Shown one piece after another: positions 33,541 through 40,203 of a stretch of DNA of 43,020 bases. Source of the stretch: a virus; IMG/VR virus record IMGVR_UViG_3300021373_000622, positions 1 through 43,020 of that record; one strand, 5' to 3'. Below the pieces are notes generated by a model, which was not told where the DNA came from, searched no databases, and worked only from the letters and a program-made list of their open reading frames with translations. The translations under genes and the position numbers were made by a program. The stretch's first letter is position 1, and each line of letters opens with the position of its first letter.

Positions 33541-33822
33541 ATGTCAAGTTGGGGAAAAACAGACGCTGCTGGATCAGCACCTTTATGGGCTACAGCACAG
33601 GTAAATCTAGCGCCAACAAGTACGAATGCTTCGGACTTGTTTGAGAATAATACGCTTCCATTACCATATTTTAGTGATATGGTAGTAGCACTATTTAACT
33701 ACACTTCAAGTGAAGTGCCAAGTGGTGCTCACCAAGGATGGGTTTTATCTAAAACGTTTACAGGTGGTCGTTCAGGCAGATCACACCATGAGACACTTGT
33801 TGCATTAACAAGTAATACATAA
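33541..33822 (+). CDS. Small virion structural protein (93 aa)
   Basis: Starts MSSWGKTDAAGSAPLWATAQVN, a pattern common in short structural proteins of marine T4-like phages. It continues with FENNTLPLPYFSDMVVALFNY and a Gly-rich GGRSGRSHHETL end. Strong Shine-Dalgarno and late promoter upstream, hairpin terminator downstream. This makes it a dedicated, probably highly expressed late unit, as for a decoration or fibre-associated protein. Confidence 0.75.
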   Translation: MSSWGKTDAAGSAPLWATAQVNLAPTSTNASDLFENNTLPLPYFSDMVVALFNYTSSEVPSGAHQGWVLSKTFTGGRSGRSHHETLVALTSNT

Positions 33823-33833
33823 TAAAAATTAAT

Positions 33834-33855
33834 AGGGGTCGCTTTGGCGGCCCTT
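33834..33855 (+). terminator. Hairpin terminator between structural genes
   Basis: A 9-bp stem AGGGGTCGC (33834-33842) with GCGGCCCTT (33847-33855), two G:T wobbles, loop TTTG, then ATATATATT. Two further small hairpins, GTAGG/CCTAC (33876-33880/33887-33891) and CCC-GAAA-GGG (33901-33910), precede the next Shine-Dalgarno sequence and may shape the leader. Confidence 0.65.
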
Positions 33856-33927
33856 ATATATATTAACAACGTGATGTAGGAAAATACCTACAATAGCATT
33901 CCCGAAAGGGTTTATAGGAGAATAAAA

Positions 33928-34380
33928 ATGGCAGATAAAAAAATAACACAATTAACGGACTTAGGTGATTCACTGGCATCCGTAGATTTATTTCATGTAG
34001 TGGATGATCCATCAGGAACACCAATCAATAAAAAAATTGCAGCTGAAGATGTTTTCAATAACATTCCTAGTTACTTAGGATTAGCACAAACTAGTCAAAC
34101 ATTAACTATGGATAGTTCATCACAGGTTGCAGATGTAACTTCGGCAATAACTGAACTTAACGCTGCTTCGGCACCAGGAACAGTTACACTTGCTGACGGA
34201 ACTAATGGGCAAATTAAAACTATTCTAATTACAACTGGATCAAATGCAGTAACAATAACACCATCTAATTTATCAGGACATACTTCGGTAGTTCTAAATG
34301 CTTTAGGTCAGTCTGTTACATTAATGTTCAAGTCTTCAAACTGGAACATTGTTGCTGGGCATGATTACACAACAGTATAA
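33928..34380 (+). CDS. Virion structural protein, 150 aa
   Basis: Starts MADKKITQLTDLGDSLASVDLFHVVDDPSGTPINKKI, the opening used by many phage tail-fibre or appendage proteins (an N-terminal attachment-like segment). A beta-rich domain (LADGTNGQIKTILITTGSNAVTITPSNLSG) follows, resembling the trimeric head domain of fibres. The length is small for a receptor fibre, so a short appendage or decoration protein is more likely. Shine-Dalgarno AGGAGA lies seven bases upstream. Confidence 0.72.
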   Translation: MADKKITQLTDLGDSLASVDLFHVVDDPSGTPINKKIAAEDVFNNIPSYLGLAQTSQTLTMDSSSQVADVTSAITELNAASAPGTVTLADGTNGQIKTILITTGSNAVTITPSNLSGHTSVVLNALGQSVTLMFKSSNWNIVAGHDYTTV

Positions 34381-34395
34381 TTATAGGAATTAATT

Positions 34396-34650
34396 ATGAT
34401 AGATAAAGCAAAACTTGAAAGTGAAAAGGCAACTTTAGAAAAAGATTATTCTGAATTGTCTAATAAAATTGCTGCTTTTGAAAAATCTTTGTTCAGTATG
34501 AAAAACAATTTACATGCTGTTCATGGTGCAATTCAACAAGTAGATAAATTTTTAAAAAATATTGATGATGAACAAAAAGTATTATTACAGGAGGGAGAAC
34601 CTAGTGGCGAAAAACAAGACTACAAACTCACATACAGTTTCGAAGGATAA
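34396..34650 (+). CDS. Coiled-coil protein, 84 aa
   Basis: Residues 1-60 form one long heptad-rich helix (KLESEKATLEKDYSELSNKIAAFEKSL) with an acidic, Lys-rich tail. No family beyond similar small marine phage proteins. It has a Shine-Dalgarno (TAGGAA) and overlaps the following gene by 47 bases. Possibly a structural chaperone or trimerisation protein. Unproven. Confidence 0.65.
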   Translation: MIDKAKLESEKATLEKDYSELSNKIAAFEKSLFSMKNNLHAVHGAIQQVDKFLKNIDDEQKVLLQEGEPSGEKQDYKLTYSFEG

Positions 34651-34816
34651 TTTTTTATCTGATCTTGCTGATAATACACCAAATGATAAACAATTTGAGG
34701 GAATGCAATTAGAAAATAATTCTGAAGATTATGAATTGCAAGAAGTTGAAGAAGATTTATCAGGTGGTATAACATTTAAGTATTTAAAAAAAGAAGTAAC
34801 GGAGAAAAAGAAATGA
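34604..34816 (+). CDS. Small acidic protein with GTG start (70 aa)
   Basis: The start is set at GTG 34604 because a near-perfect Shine-Dalgarno AGGAGGG (34589-34595) lies eight bases upstream. The earlier in-frame TTG/ATG codons at 34562-34570 have no such site and would translate the Shine-Dalgarno itself. The product is acidic, with a QLENNSEDYELQEVEEDLSGG stretch and a basic end. It overlaps the previous gene by 47 and the next by four bases. Confidence 0.65.
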   Translation: MAKNKTTNSHTVSKDNFLSDLADNTPNDKQFEGMQLENNSEDYELQEVEEDLSGGITFKYLKKEVTEKKK

Positions 34817-35247
34817 AAACTTTTAGACAACACATTAAAGAAGGTGGACAAATGGGTGTTGGAACAACTTCACACCATGACTCAGTAGAGAATGGTAGTG
34901 TAGGAGTTCATAACATACATGAACCTGCTATAATGCAAAGAGTGAACGCTTTTGTTGGTGCTGTTGCTGATAGAGAATATATTAAACCCGAAGGCGCTCT
35001 TGCTGATTTAGAAGAAAAATTAGGAAGACTTGGAATCGGTTTTAAATCACCTATCAACATAGTAGGCAAAAACGGAAACTTTAAAACTGAATTGACACAA
35101 CACGGCGGACGTTTCGGTAAAGATACTGACGGCTCTGATATTAATGATGATGGTATAACACATAGAACAGGTAAAGCATTAACATTAAAAGGAAAATATG
35201 AGACGTTAGAGAACGGCGCTGTAAGAGTATATGCAGAGCTTGGCTAA
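34813..35247 (+). CDS. Virion-type protein with capsid-targeting-like N-terminus (144 aa)
   Basis: MKTFRQHIKEGGQMG matches the T4 internal-protein tag including an I-K-E potential cleavage site. The rest is a compact domain (MQRVNAFVGAVADREYIKPEGALADLEEKLGRLGIGF) followed by a Gly/Asp-rich beta section (GGRFGKDTDGSDINDDG). Similar proteins occur in marine T4-like phages without known function. It overlaps both neighbours by one to four bases. Head-internal location is inferred from the tag. Confidence 0.7.
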   Translation: MKTFRQHIKEGGQMGVGTTSHHDSVENGSVGVHNIHEPAIMQRVNAFVGAVADREYIKPEGALADLEEKLGRLGIGFKSPINIVGKNGNFKTELTQHGGRFGKDTDGSDINDDGITHRTGKALTLKGKYETLENGAVRVYAELG

Positions 35248-35609
35248 TGTTTACACAGATAACGAGTAAAAATTGGCTGTTTTATGCCATAAAAAACTAT
35301 AATATTCCTAATCTGGATACAGAGCAGGAATTTTATGAAGATATAAAACGATTTAAGTATATTAAACGTTTATTTCGAAAGTTTAAGTCAACAGGTGAAT
35401 TAAAAACAAGACTTATACTTAATCATATAATAGTTTTAAATAATGTATTTGGTAATGAGGCAGCTTCAACATTGTTGCTGTTTAAAATAGAAAGAGAGTT
35501 TTGGCCTATATTAAAAACTTTTTTAGTATTTTTAAACAATATAAAAGATGAGGAGTTACCATTAGTGAAAACTAACAAGACTCTGTTATTAAGTTTGGAG
35601 AAAATATAA
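35247..35609 (+). CDS. Conserved marine T4-like phage protein (120 aa)
   Basis: A helical protein with the order NWLFYAIKNYNIPNLDTEQEFYEDIKRFKYIKRLFRK and LKTRLILNHIIVLNNVFGNEAASTLL, which I recognise as a conserved block in marine T4-like structural regions. There are no catalytic motifs. The start overlaps the preceding stop and its own stop overlaps the next ATG. Role unknown; possibly virion assembly. Confidence 0.7.
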   Translation: MFTQITSKNWLFYAIKNYNIPNLDTEQEFYEDIKRFKYIKRLFRKFKSTGELKTRLILNHIIVLNNVFGNEAASTLLLFKIEREFWPILKTFLVFLNNIKDEELPLVKTNKTLLLSLEKI

Positions 35610-36199
35610 TGGGAAGAGCAATAGACCTTTTAATTACATATAGAGTTATTAAGTTATTAGTAACTCCATGGGAAAAACATGACGCTTATAAGTTAGGTAT
35701 TATTGATGACAAAGGTAAAGTATTAAGAAAGGCAAGAACACTAAAGACTAGTGAGGAAAAGAAATCTTATACTTTATTACATAGATTTGTTTTTAATTTA
35801 AAAAGACTTATAGGTATAGTGCCTGGTGGAAAATCAAAACTAGGATCATACGCTGCCGCTTTGGGATTATTATTAAAAGAAGAAAAAGAAATAAATTCTA
35901 TTGAGTTAGAAAAAGATTTATATAATCATTTAAGACAAAATAATTTAATATCACTAGGTGATCAATTAAATGAAACTGTTGGTTATGATTATTTACCTAA
36001 ATCTAAGTTTTTAATGATTGATGAATTGAGAGATTTAGAAGATAATGTTATTGCTGAAGTTGGTGATGTTGTTGAAAACATAGTAGATCAAAAACCAATC
36101 GACAAATACTTTGGCGTAAATTTATATAAAGTTATAAATGAAGATACGCAAAAGACAATTGTTGTATCGGAAGATAACATAGAGAGGATAAAATTCTAA
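35609..36199 (+). CDS. Conserved marine T4-like phage structural-region protein (196 aa)
   Basis: N-terminal half: YRVIKLLVTPWEKHDAYKLGIIDDKGKVLRKARTL, then RFVFNLKRLIGIVPGGKSKLGSYAAALGLLL, a conserved arrangement in this virus group. C-terminal half: acidic, with GDVVENIVDQKPIDKYFGVNLYKV forming a small KOW/SH3-like strand set that resembles the VGDIVDDV region of the 1036-residue protein. Translationally coupled on both sides. A DNA or head-vertex role is conceivable but not shown. Confidence 0.7.
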   Translation: MGRAIDLLITYRVIKLLVTPWEKHDAYKLGIIDDKGKVLRKARTLKTSEEKKSYTLLHRFVFNLKRLIGIVPGGKSKLGSYAAALGLLLKEEKEINSIELEKDLYNHLRQNNLISLGDQLNETVGYDYLPKSKFLMIDELRDLEDNVIAEVGDVVENIVDQKPIDKYFGVNLYKVINEDTQKTIVVSEDNIERIKF

Positions 36200-36864
36200 T
36201 GAAATCATTTAAAAACTGGTTTGAAGCTTGTTGGGATGGATACAAACAAGTTGGTATGAAGAAAAAAGGTGACAAGATGGTGCCAGATTGTGTACCTGAA
36301 GAAGCACCAGCAAACTCAGTTGGTTCTGGTAATATTGCAGGAGTAGGTGTTGGTCCTGATGGAGAACCAGGTGTTATGCCTGGCGCTGCTAATGTGTATA
36401 AGAAAAAGAACAAAGATGAATTTAAAAAAAGAATAACACACTTTCTAACTAAATTTAAAACTGTAAAAGAAGATAACGATACAAAAGTTTTAGAGATAGC
36501 ACAACAGATACAAGACGATGAGAAAGTCTATTCAAAACAAATAGAACCTATTTTAAAAAATCTAAGTAGAAAAAAAGTTAAAGACGAATATAACGAAGAA
36601 GAAGCAACAAAATTATTTAGATATGTTGTTGATAATAAAGTAAGAGAAGTTGCTAAAAGTGCCAATATGAATAGTAGAATGATTCCTGGCACAGTAAGAA
36701 ATGAAGTTGCAACAAAATTACTTTCAACATACAGTAAAAAAATAGATGAATATGTTGACACATATAGCCCAATGGCATCTATGGGATCGCAAGGGCAATT
36801 TCACCCTACTGGAAGAAGACGAGTAGTGGTAAATGCAGAAAACGAAAAAAACAAAAAGGACTAA
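36199..36864 (+). CDS. Virion-type protein with capsid-targeting-like start and CWDGYKQVGMKKK motif
   Basis: Begins MKSFKNWFEACWDGYKQVG, a shortened form of the capsid-targeting-like tag fused to CWDGYKQVGMKKKGDKMVPDCVPE. That cysteine-containing cassette is found in many marine T4-like virion proteins. A Gly/Pro-rich linker follows (45-65), then a helical domain (DTKVLEIAQQIQDDEKVYSKQIEPIL) and a basic end. 221 residues. Probably the last gene of the head-related block before the membrane/lysis genes. Confidence 0.7.
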   Translation: MKSFKNWFEACWDGYKQVGMKKKGDKMVPDCVPEEAPANSVGSGNIAGVGVGPDGEPGVMPGAANVYKKKNKDEFKKRITHFLTKFKTVKEDNDTKVLEIAQQIQDDEKVYSKQIEPILKNLSRKKVKDEYNEEEATKLFRYVVDNKVREVAKSANMNSRMIPGTVRNEVATKLLSTYSKKIDEYVDTYSPMASMGSQGQFHPTGRRRVVVNAENEKNKKD

Positions 36865-36866
36865 CT

Positions 36867-37448
36867 ATGGAACTATTAATAGCTTTGGCAATGAAATTTT
36901 GGCAATGGTCATTGTTGATACTACTTGTAATAGTAGGGTTTGTTATAAACTTATTAGATAAAAAGAAAGTTAATATAAAATTTTCTTATGAAGAATTACC
37001 ACACTTACAACCAGTAAAGATTTCCACAAAAGGAAAAGGATTCTGGAAAGGTATAATTTTATGGTTAACTTCAACAAGAAATTGGGTTATTACTAAAGAT
37101 TGGAAATACAAATTAAATGAAGTTAATTATGTAATACCAGCAGGTTTTCAATTTGATGGTGCAAGTATACCTAAGTTTTTGAGAACATTTTTTTCACCTG
37201 TCGGTGTATTACTAATAGGTGGTCTAGTGCATGATTACATGTACAAATACACTGCTTGCAAACCAGCAAGTAAAAAGAACGCATTGTTAATAGTAAATCA
37301 AAAGAAGGCAGATCAAATCTTTAGAGATATTAATATTGCTGTAAACGGATTTTATCTTATGAATTACTTAGCATACTGGTCATTAAGACTAGGCGGCTTT
37401 GTTGCGTGGAATGGTCATAGAAAAAGAAACGCTAAAATAGGAGACTAA
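36867..37448 (+). CDS. DUF1353-like membrane-anchored protein
   Basis: The N-terminal transmembrane helix (about 14-32, WSLLILLVIVGFVINLL) is followed by the DUF1353-type core. That core comprises YVIPAGFQFDGASIPKFLRTFFSP, then LLIGGLVHDYMYKY with a His-Asp-Tyr pair, and a KADQIFRDI helix. DUF1353 proteins are common in phages and often sit in or near lysis cassettes, with unproven activity. 193 residues. A second hydrophobic stretch near the C-terminus (FYLMNYLAYWSLRLGGFVAW) may contact the membrane. Confidence 0.78.
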   Translation: MELLIALAMKFWQWSLLILLVIVGFVINLLDKKKVNIKFSYEELPHLQPVKISTKGKGFWKGIILWLTSTRNWVITKDWKYKLNEVNYVIPAGFQFDGASIPKFLRTFFSPVGVLLIGGLVHDYMYKYTACKPASKKNALLIVNQKKADQIFRDINIAVNGFYLMNYLAYWSLRLGGFVAWNGHRKRNAKIGD

Positions 37449-37449
37449 T

Positions 37450-37560
37450 ATGTTTTTAACATTAGGATTAATTATAGGATTTGTACTAGGTTGGTATGTA
37501 AACGAGAAGTTTGAAGACTTAGTTGAAATATCTAGTAAACTGAAATTTTGGAAAAAATAA
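37450..37560 (+). CDS. Very small membrane protein (36 aa)
   Basis: ATG at 37450 with Shine-Dalgarno AGGAGA six bases upstream. A single hydrophobic helix (FLTLGLIIGFVLGWYV) is followed by a charged tail ending KFWKK. The stop directly abuts the ATG of the spanin-like gene. It could be a small holin or antiholin-type or lysis-accessory peptide. The length is too short for certain assignment. Confidence 0.6.
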   Translation: MFLTLGLIIGFVLGWYVNEKFEDLVEISSKLKFWKK

Positions 37561-38019
37561 ATGAGATTAATATTCATAGGCATTATCATCACGTCATTAC
37601 TTGGTGCTGGTGCCTATGTTTTGAAGTTACAAAAAGATAATGTAATTTTGAAAGAGAACGCAGTTAAATTAGAGTCTGCTATTAGTGAACAAAAAACTTT
37701 AATAGAAAATCAGAAAAAAGATTTTGAAGAAATATTAGACGCTAACAATAAGATGAATAAGTTAGTTAATGCTCTGAAAAAAGATTTAGATGATTTAGAT
37801 AAAAGATTTAATAAAAAAAATAGAGACGTTGGCAAATTAGCTATTGCTAAAACAAAATCTATTGAACGAATAACAAACGGTGCGTCAGCACTTGCTATAC
37901 GATGTGTTGAGATCGCAAGTGGATCACCTCTAACTGAGGAAGAAAAAAATGCTACGAAGAAGTCAGAAATTAATTCAGAATGTCCTTCTATTGCTAACCC
38001 TAACTATATTCCTTACTAG
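37561..38019 (+). CDS. Probable i-spanin (Rz-like)
   Basis: A 152-residue protein with one N-terminal transmembrane helix (IFIGIIITSLLGAGAYVL, 4-21). A long periplasmic coiled coil follows (about 22-100, LESAISEQKTLIENQKKDFEEIL and beyond), then a short cysteine-containing C-terminal part. This is the i-spanin layout. The next gene, beginning within it in another frame, has an o-spanin layout, so the pair resembles Rz/Rz1-type overlapping spanins that fuse inner and outer membrane at the last step of lysis. Assignment rests on topology and arrangement, not on sequence identity. Confidence 0.7.
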   Translation: MRLIFIGIIITSLLGAGAYVLKLQKDNVILKENAVKLESAISEQKTLIENQKKDFEEILDANNKMNKLVNALKKDLDDLDKRFNKKNRDVGKLAIAKTKSIERITNGASALAIRCVEIASGSPLTEEEKNATKKSEINSECPSIANPNYIPY

Positions 38020-38323
38020 TTGTAGCGGAGTAAAACAGTTAAGCATATTCAAAGAAGAAGTACCAAGGGCAAAACTTAATATAGAAAAACCCACACCATT
38101 AGAATTAGAAAACTTAAAATGGATTATTATAACATCTGAAAATGCCGAAGAAGTATTTAAGAAGTTAGAAGAACAAGGCATTGATCCTGTATTGTGGGGA
38201 TTAACAGATAAAGACTTTGAACTATTAGCAAAAAACTTTGCTCAAATAAGAAATCAATTAAAAATTACAAACGACTTACTAGATAAGTATAAAGAATATT
38301 ACGAAGAAGAAGAAGGCGCATAA
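37949..38323 (+). CDS. Probable o-spanin lipoprotein (Rz1-like)
   Basis: Starts inside the previous gene (71-base overlap, different frame) with Shine-Dalgarno GAGGAAG. The signal peptide is of lipoprotein type, with lipobox LTSC (22-25) and the mature protein beginning at Cys25 for outer-membrane anchoring. The rest is a charged helical region (ITNDLLDKYKEYYEEEEGA at the end). At 124 residues it is longer than classical Rz1. The overlapping two-gene arrangement and lipobox support spanin function. A curli-cluster lipoprotein role is an alternative because CsgG follows 1 kb downstream. Confidence 0.68.
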   Translation: MLRRSQKLIQNVLLLLTLTIFLTSCSGVKQLSIFKEEVPRAKLNIEKPTPLELENLKWIIITSENAEEVFKKLEEQGIDPVLWGLTDKDFELLAKNFAQIRNQLKITNDLLDKYKEYYEEEEGA

Positions 38324-38604
38324 TGGAATTATTTTTTGATATATTAGTTAAGTTTGGATTGCCTGTAGCAGCCGCAAGTGTTATGGGAATGTTCATCTAT
38401 ATAATTTTAAAATACATTTTAGGTGGTGTAGTTGGATCAGTAAAAGGATTGCACGGCATAATTATGGGTTTAGAAAATAGAGTTGAGACCATGAACAATG
38501 ATCTAATACACATTGATACATTAATTTCTGCTGCCTTACATTTAAGACCAGACTTAGATAGAATTGCCAGATCAGATGGTAAGAATGACGCTAGGAAAGA
38601 TTAA
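38323..38604 (+). CDS. One-TM coiled-coil protein, holin-like (93 aa)
   Basis: A short N-terminal amphipathic helix is followed by a transmembrane segment (VAAASVMGMFIYIILKYILGG, about 15-35). A hydrophilic heptad region (GLENRVETMNNDLIHIDTLISAALHLRPDLDRIA) completes it. It is related in layout to its neighbour, including DxxLFDI/LGLP-like starts and NNDLIxIxT matches. Topology resembles XhlA/BhlA-type holin-associated proteins. Its place after the spanins supports a lysis role. Starts on the last base of the previous stop. Confidence 0.6.
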   Translation: MELFFDILVKFGLPVAAASVMGMFIYIILKYILGGVVGSVKGLHGIIMGLENRVETMNNDLIHIDTLISAALHLRPDLDRIARSDGKNDARKD

Positions 38605-38858
38605 TGAACATATTACAAATACTTGAACAATATGGATTTGCAACTGTGGCCGCTATTGCCATGGGTTGGTTTATCTGGTTCATCTATACATACATCACAC
38701 AGGAAATTACATCTAAGTTGGCAGAGGCAAATAAGGCACTTATTGTTCTCCTAGACAAAATTAGACGATTAGATAACGATTTAATACGAGTAAAGACTAA
38801 ATTGAACACTGTATTAACCCTCCGAGAAGAAGAAAAACGAAACAAAAAGAGTAAGTAA
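38604..38858 (+). CDS. One-TM coiled-coil protein, paralogue of the preceding gene (84 aa)
   Basis: Same layout as the upstream protein: a short helix, a transmembrane segment (FATVAAIAMGWFIWFIYTYI, about 12-31), then LLDKIRRLDNDLIRVKTKLNTVLTLREE. The shared NDLIxVxT/NDLIHIDT block suggests a duplication followed by divergence. Basic C-terminus (EEKRNKKSK). Ends one base before the late promoter box of the curli operon. Holin or holin-partner function is an inference from context and topology. Confidence 0.6.
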   Translation: MNILQILEQYGFATVAAIAMGWFIWFIYTYITQEITSKLAEANKALIVLLDKIRRLDNDLIRVKTKLNTVLTLREEEKRNKKSK

Positions 38859-38866
38859 TATAAATA
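38859..38866 (+). promoter_or_regulatory. T4-type late promoter box TATAAATA at leaderless distance (curli operon)
   Basis: An exact TATAAATA. In T4 the box spans -13 to -6, so +1 would be 38872, exactly the A of the csgF-like ATG. No Shine-Dalgarno sequence precedes that ATG. It implies late, leaderless expression of the curli-like cluster. Confidence 0.75.
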
Positions 38867-38871
38867 TAAGT

Positions 38872-39360
38872 ATGAAAACATCAATGAAAAAATTGATGTT
38901 AGTAGTGGCACTTATATTATTCACATCGATTACATCAATTCTAGCATCAGAATTAGTACATAATTTTAAGAATCCTGCCTTTAGTGGAAATGGATATTCT
39001 TCACATGTATTGTCTATCAATCAACTTGAAGTACAAAGAGAGAAACAAGTTATTGATGATAGAAAATCAGCAGAAGCAGCTGCTGAAAGAGAAGAAAAAA
39101 ACAAGACGGTAAATAAATTTATCGCCAATGTTGAAAGTAGAATTTATGCCAACTTGTCAAAACAATTAGTTGACAATATGTTTGGTGAAAGTTGTGATAG
39201 TAGTACCACAACTTGTCCTACATCTGGTAATGCAGATATAGAAGGTGCTCAAATTTATTGGGTAAAAGATACTACAACTGAAATAATTACATTAACAATT
39301 ACAGCTGATGATGGAACAGTTACAACTATGGCAGTTCCAATAGGTGATTTTCAATTTTAG
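38872..39360 (+). CDS. csgF: CsgF-like curli assembly component
   Basis: 162 residues. Signal peptide to about residue 26 (LILFTSITSILAS), then ELVHNFKNPAFSGNGYSSHVLSINQLE (27-53). This parallels the E. coli CsgF mature N-terminus (FQFRNPNFGGNP...), the part that inserts into the CsgG pore. The rest includes an Ala/Glu helix, a small disulfide-type CDSSTTTC loop, and a terminal beta hairpin (EIITLTITADDGTVTTMAVPIGDFQF) matching CsgF's C-terminal domain. It is followed nine bases later by the CsgG-like gene. In bacteria CsgF couples the pore to curlin nucleation at the cell surface. Confidence 0.82.
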   Translation: MKTSMKKLMLVVALILFTSITSILASELVHNFKNPAFSGNGYSSHVLSINQLEVQREKQVIDDRKSAEAAAEREEKNKTVNKFIANVESRIYANLSKQLVDNMFGESCDSSTTTCPTSGNADIEGAQIYWVKDTTTEIITLTITADDGTVTTMAVPIGDFQF

Positions 39361-39369
39361 GATATTATA

Positions 39370-40203
39370 ATGTTTAAGATAATAATGGTTTTGATATTAG
39401 GGATAGTTTTGACTGGATGTCAAACAGGTAAAGAAGTTGAATTGTATAAAGGACCATCTATACAAGTATCAACTACTAAACAAAAGTTGAAGGCATTACC
39501 TGATTTAGATGGACAACCTATTATAACAATAGCTGTTTACAGATTTACAGACCAAACAGGTCAAAGAAAACCTAGTACAAAGTTTTCACAATTATCAACT
39601 GCCGTTACTCAAGGTGGTAGTATGTTTCTTGTGGATGCTTTAAAATCAGTTTCAGGTGGAGATTGGTTTCAAGTATTAGAAAGAGAAGGATTGGATAATC
39701 TAATTAAAGAAAGACAGTTAATTAGATCAACTAGAACAGAATATGATGGTGAACAACAGGTTGGAAATATTTTAAAACCTTTAGTGTTTGCTGGACTTAT
39801 AATGGAAGGATCCGTTATAGGTTATGATAGTAATATACAATCAGGTGGACAAGGTGCAAGATACTTAGGTATTGGTTTAAGTGAACAGTATAGAGTAGAT
39901 CAAGTAACAGTATCTATAAGACTTGTATCAGTTCAATCAGGTGAAATATTATTAACATCAAATGTGACTAAAACTATTGCTAGTCACTCAAAAGGTGGTG
40001 ATGTATTCACATTCTTAGATATGAATACAAAGGCGATAGAAATAGAACGAGGCGTTGCTGCTAATGAACCAGTAACATACGCAGTAAGAAACGCAATAGA
40101 ATTTGCCGTGCTAGACATAGTTATGTGTGGTAAAGAAAAAGGATACTGGAAGTTTAAAAAAGAAAAAGAAAAAGGATTACACGAAAATGAAAACAATAAT
40201 TAG
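39370..40203 (+). CDS. csgG: CsgG-like curli secretion channel lipoprotein
   Basis: 277 residues. Lipoprotein signal with lipobox LTGC (14-17). The family blocks are clear: PIITIAVYRFTDQTGQRKPS, FSQLSTAVTQGGSMFLVDAL, FQVLEREGLDNLIKERQLIR, GLIMEGSVIGYDSNIQSGGQGARYLGIGLSEQYRVDQVTVSIRLVSVQSGEIL and NEPVTYAVRNAIE. These align with E. coli CsgG over most of its length. CsgG forms a nonameric outer-membrane pore (type VIII secretion) for unfolded curlin. The pore constriction residues Tyr/Asn/Phe appear replaced by smaller or aliphatic ones. The C-terminus is a charged repeat-like tail. Overlaps the next gene by 17 bases. Confidence 0.9.
   Translation: MFKIIMVLILGIVLTGCQTGKEVELYKGPSIQVSTTKQKLKALPDLDGQPIITIAVYRFTDQTGQRKPSTKFSQLSTAVTQGGSMFLVDALKSVSGGDWFQVLEREGLDNLIKERQLIRSTRTEYDGEQQVGNILKPLVFAGLIMEGSVIGYDSNIQSGGQGARYLGIGLSEQYRVDQVTVSIRLVSVQSGEILLTSNVTKTIASHSKGGDVFTFLDMNTKAIEIERGVAANEPVTYAVRNAIEFAVLDIVMCGKEKGYWKFKKEKEKGLHENENNN

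Noticed and set aside
34562-34603. Earlier TTG/ATG starts for the small acidic protein
   Set aside because: They would translate through the best Shine-Dalgarno in the region. GTG 34604 is correctly spaced from it.
40127-40186. Extended start of the curlin-like gene
   Set aside because: It would precede the signal peptide with a basic stretch that is out-of-frame csgG. The ATG at 40187 gives a proper signal peptide and Shine-Dalgarno.
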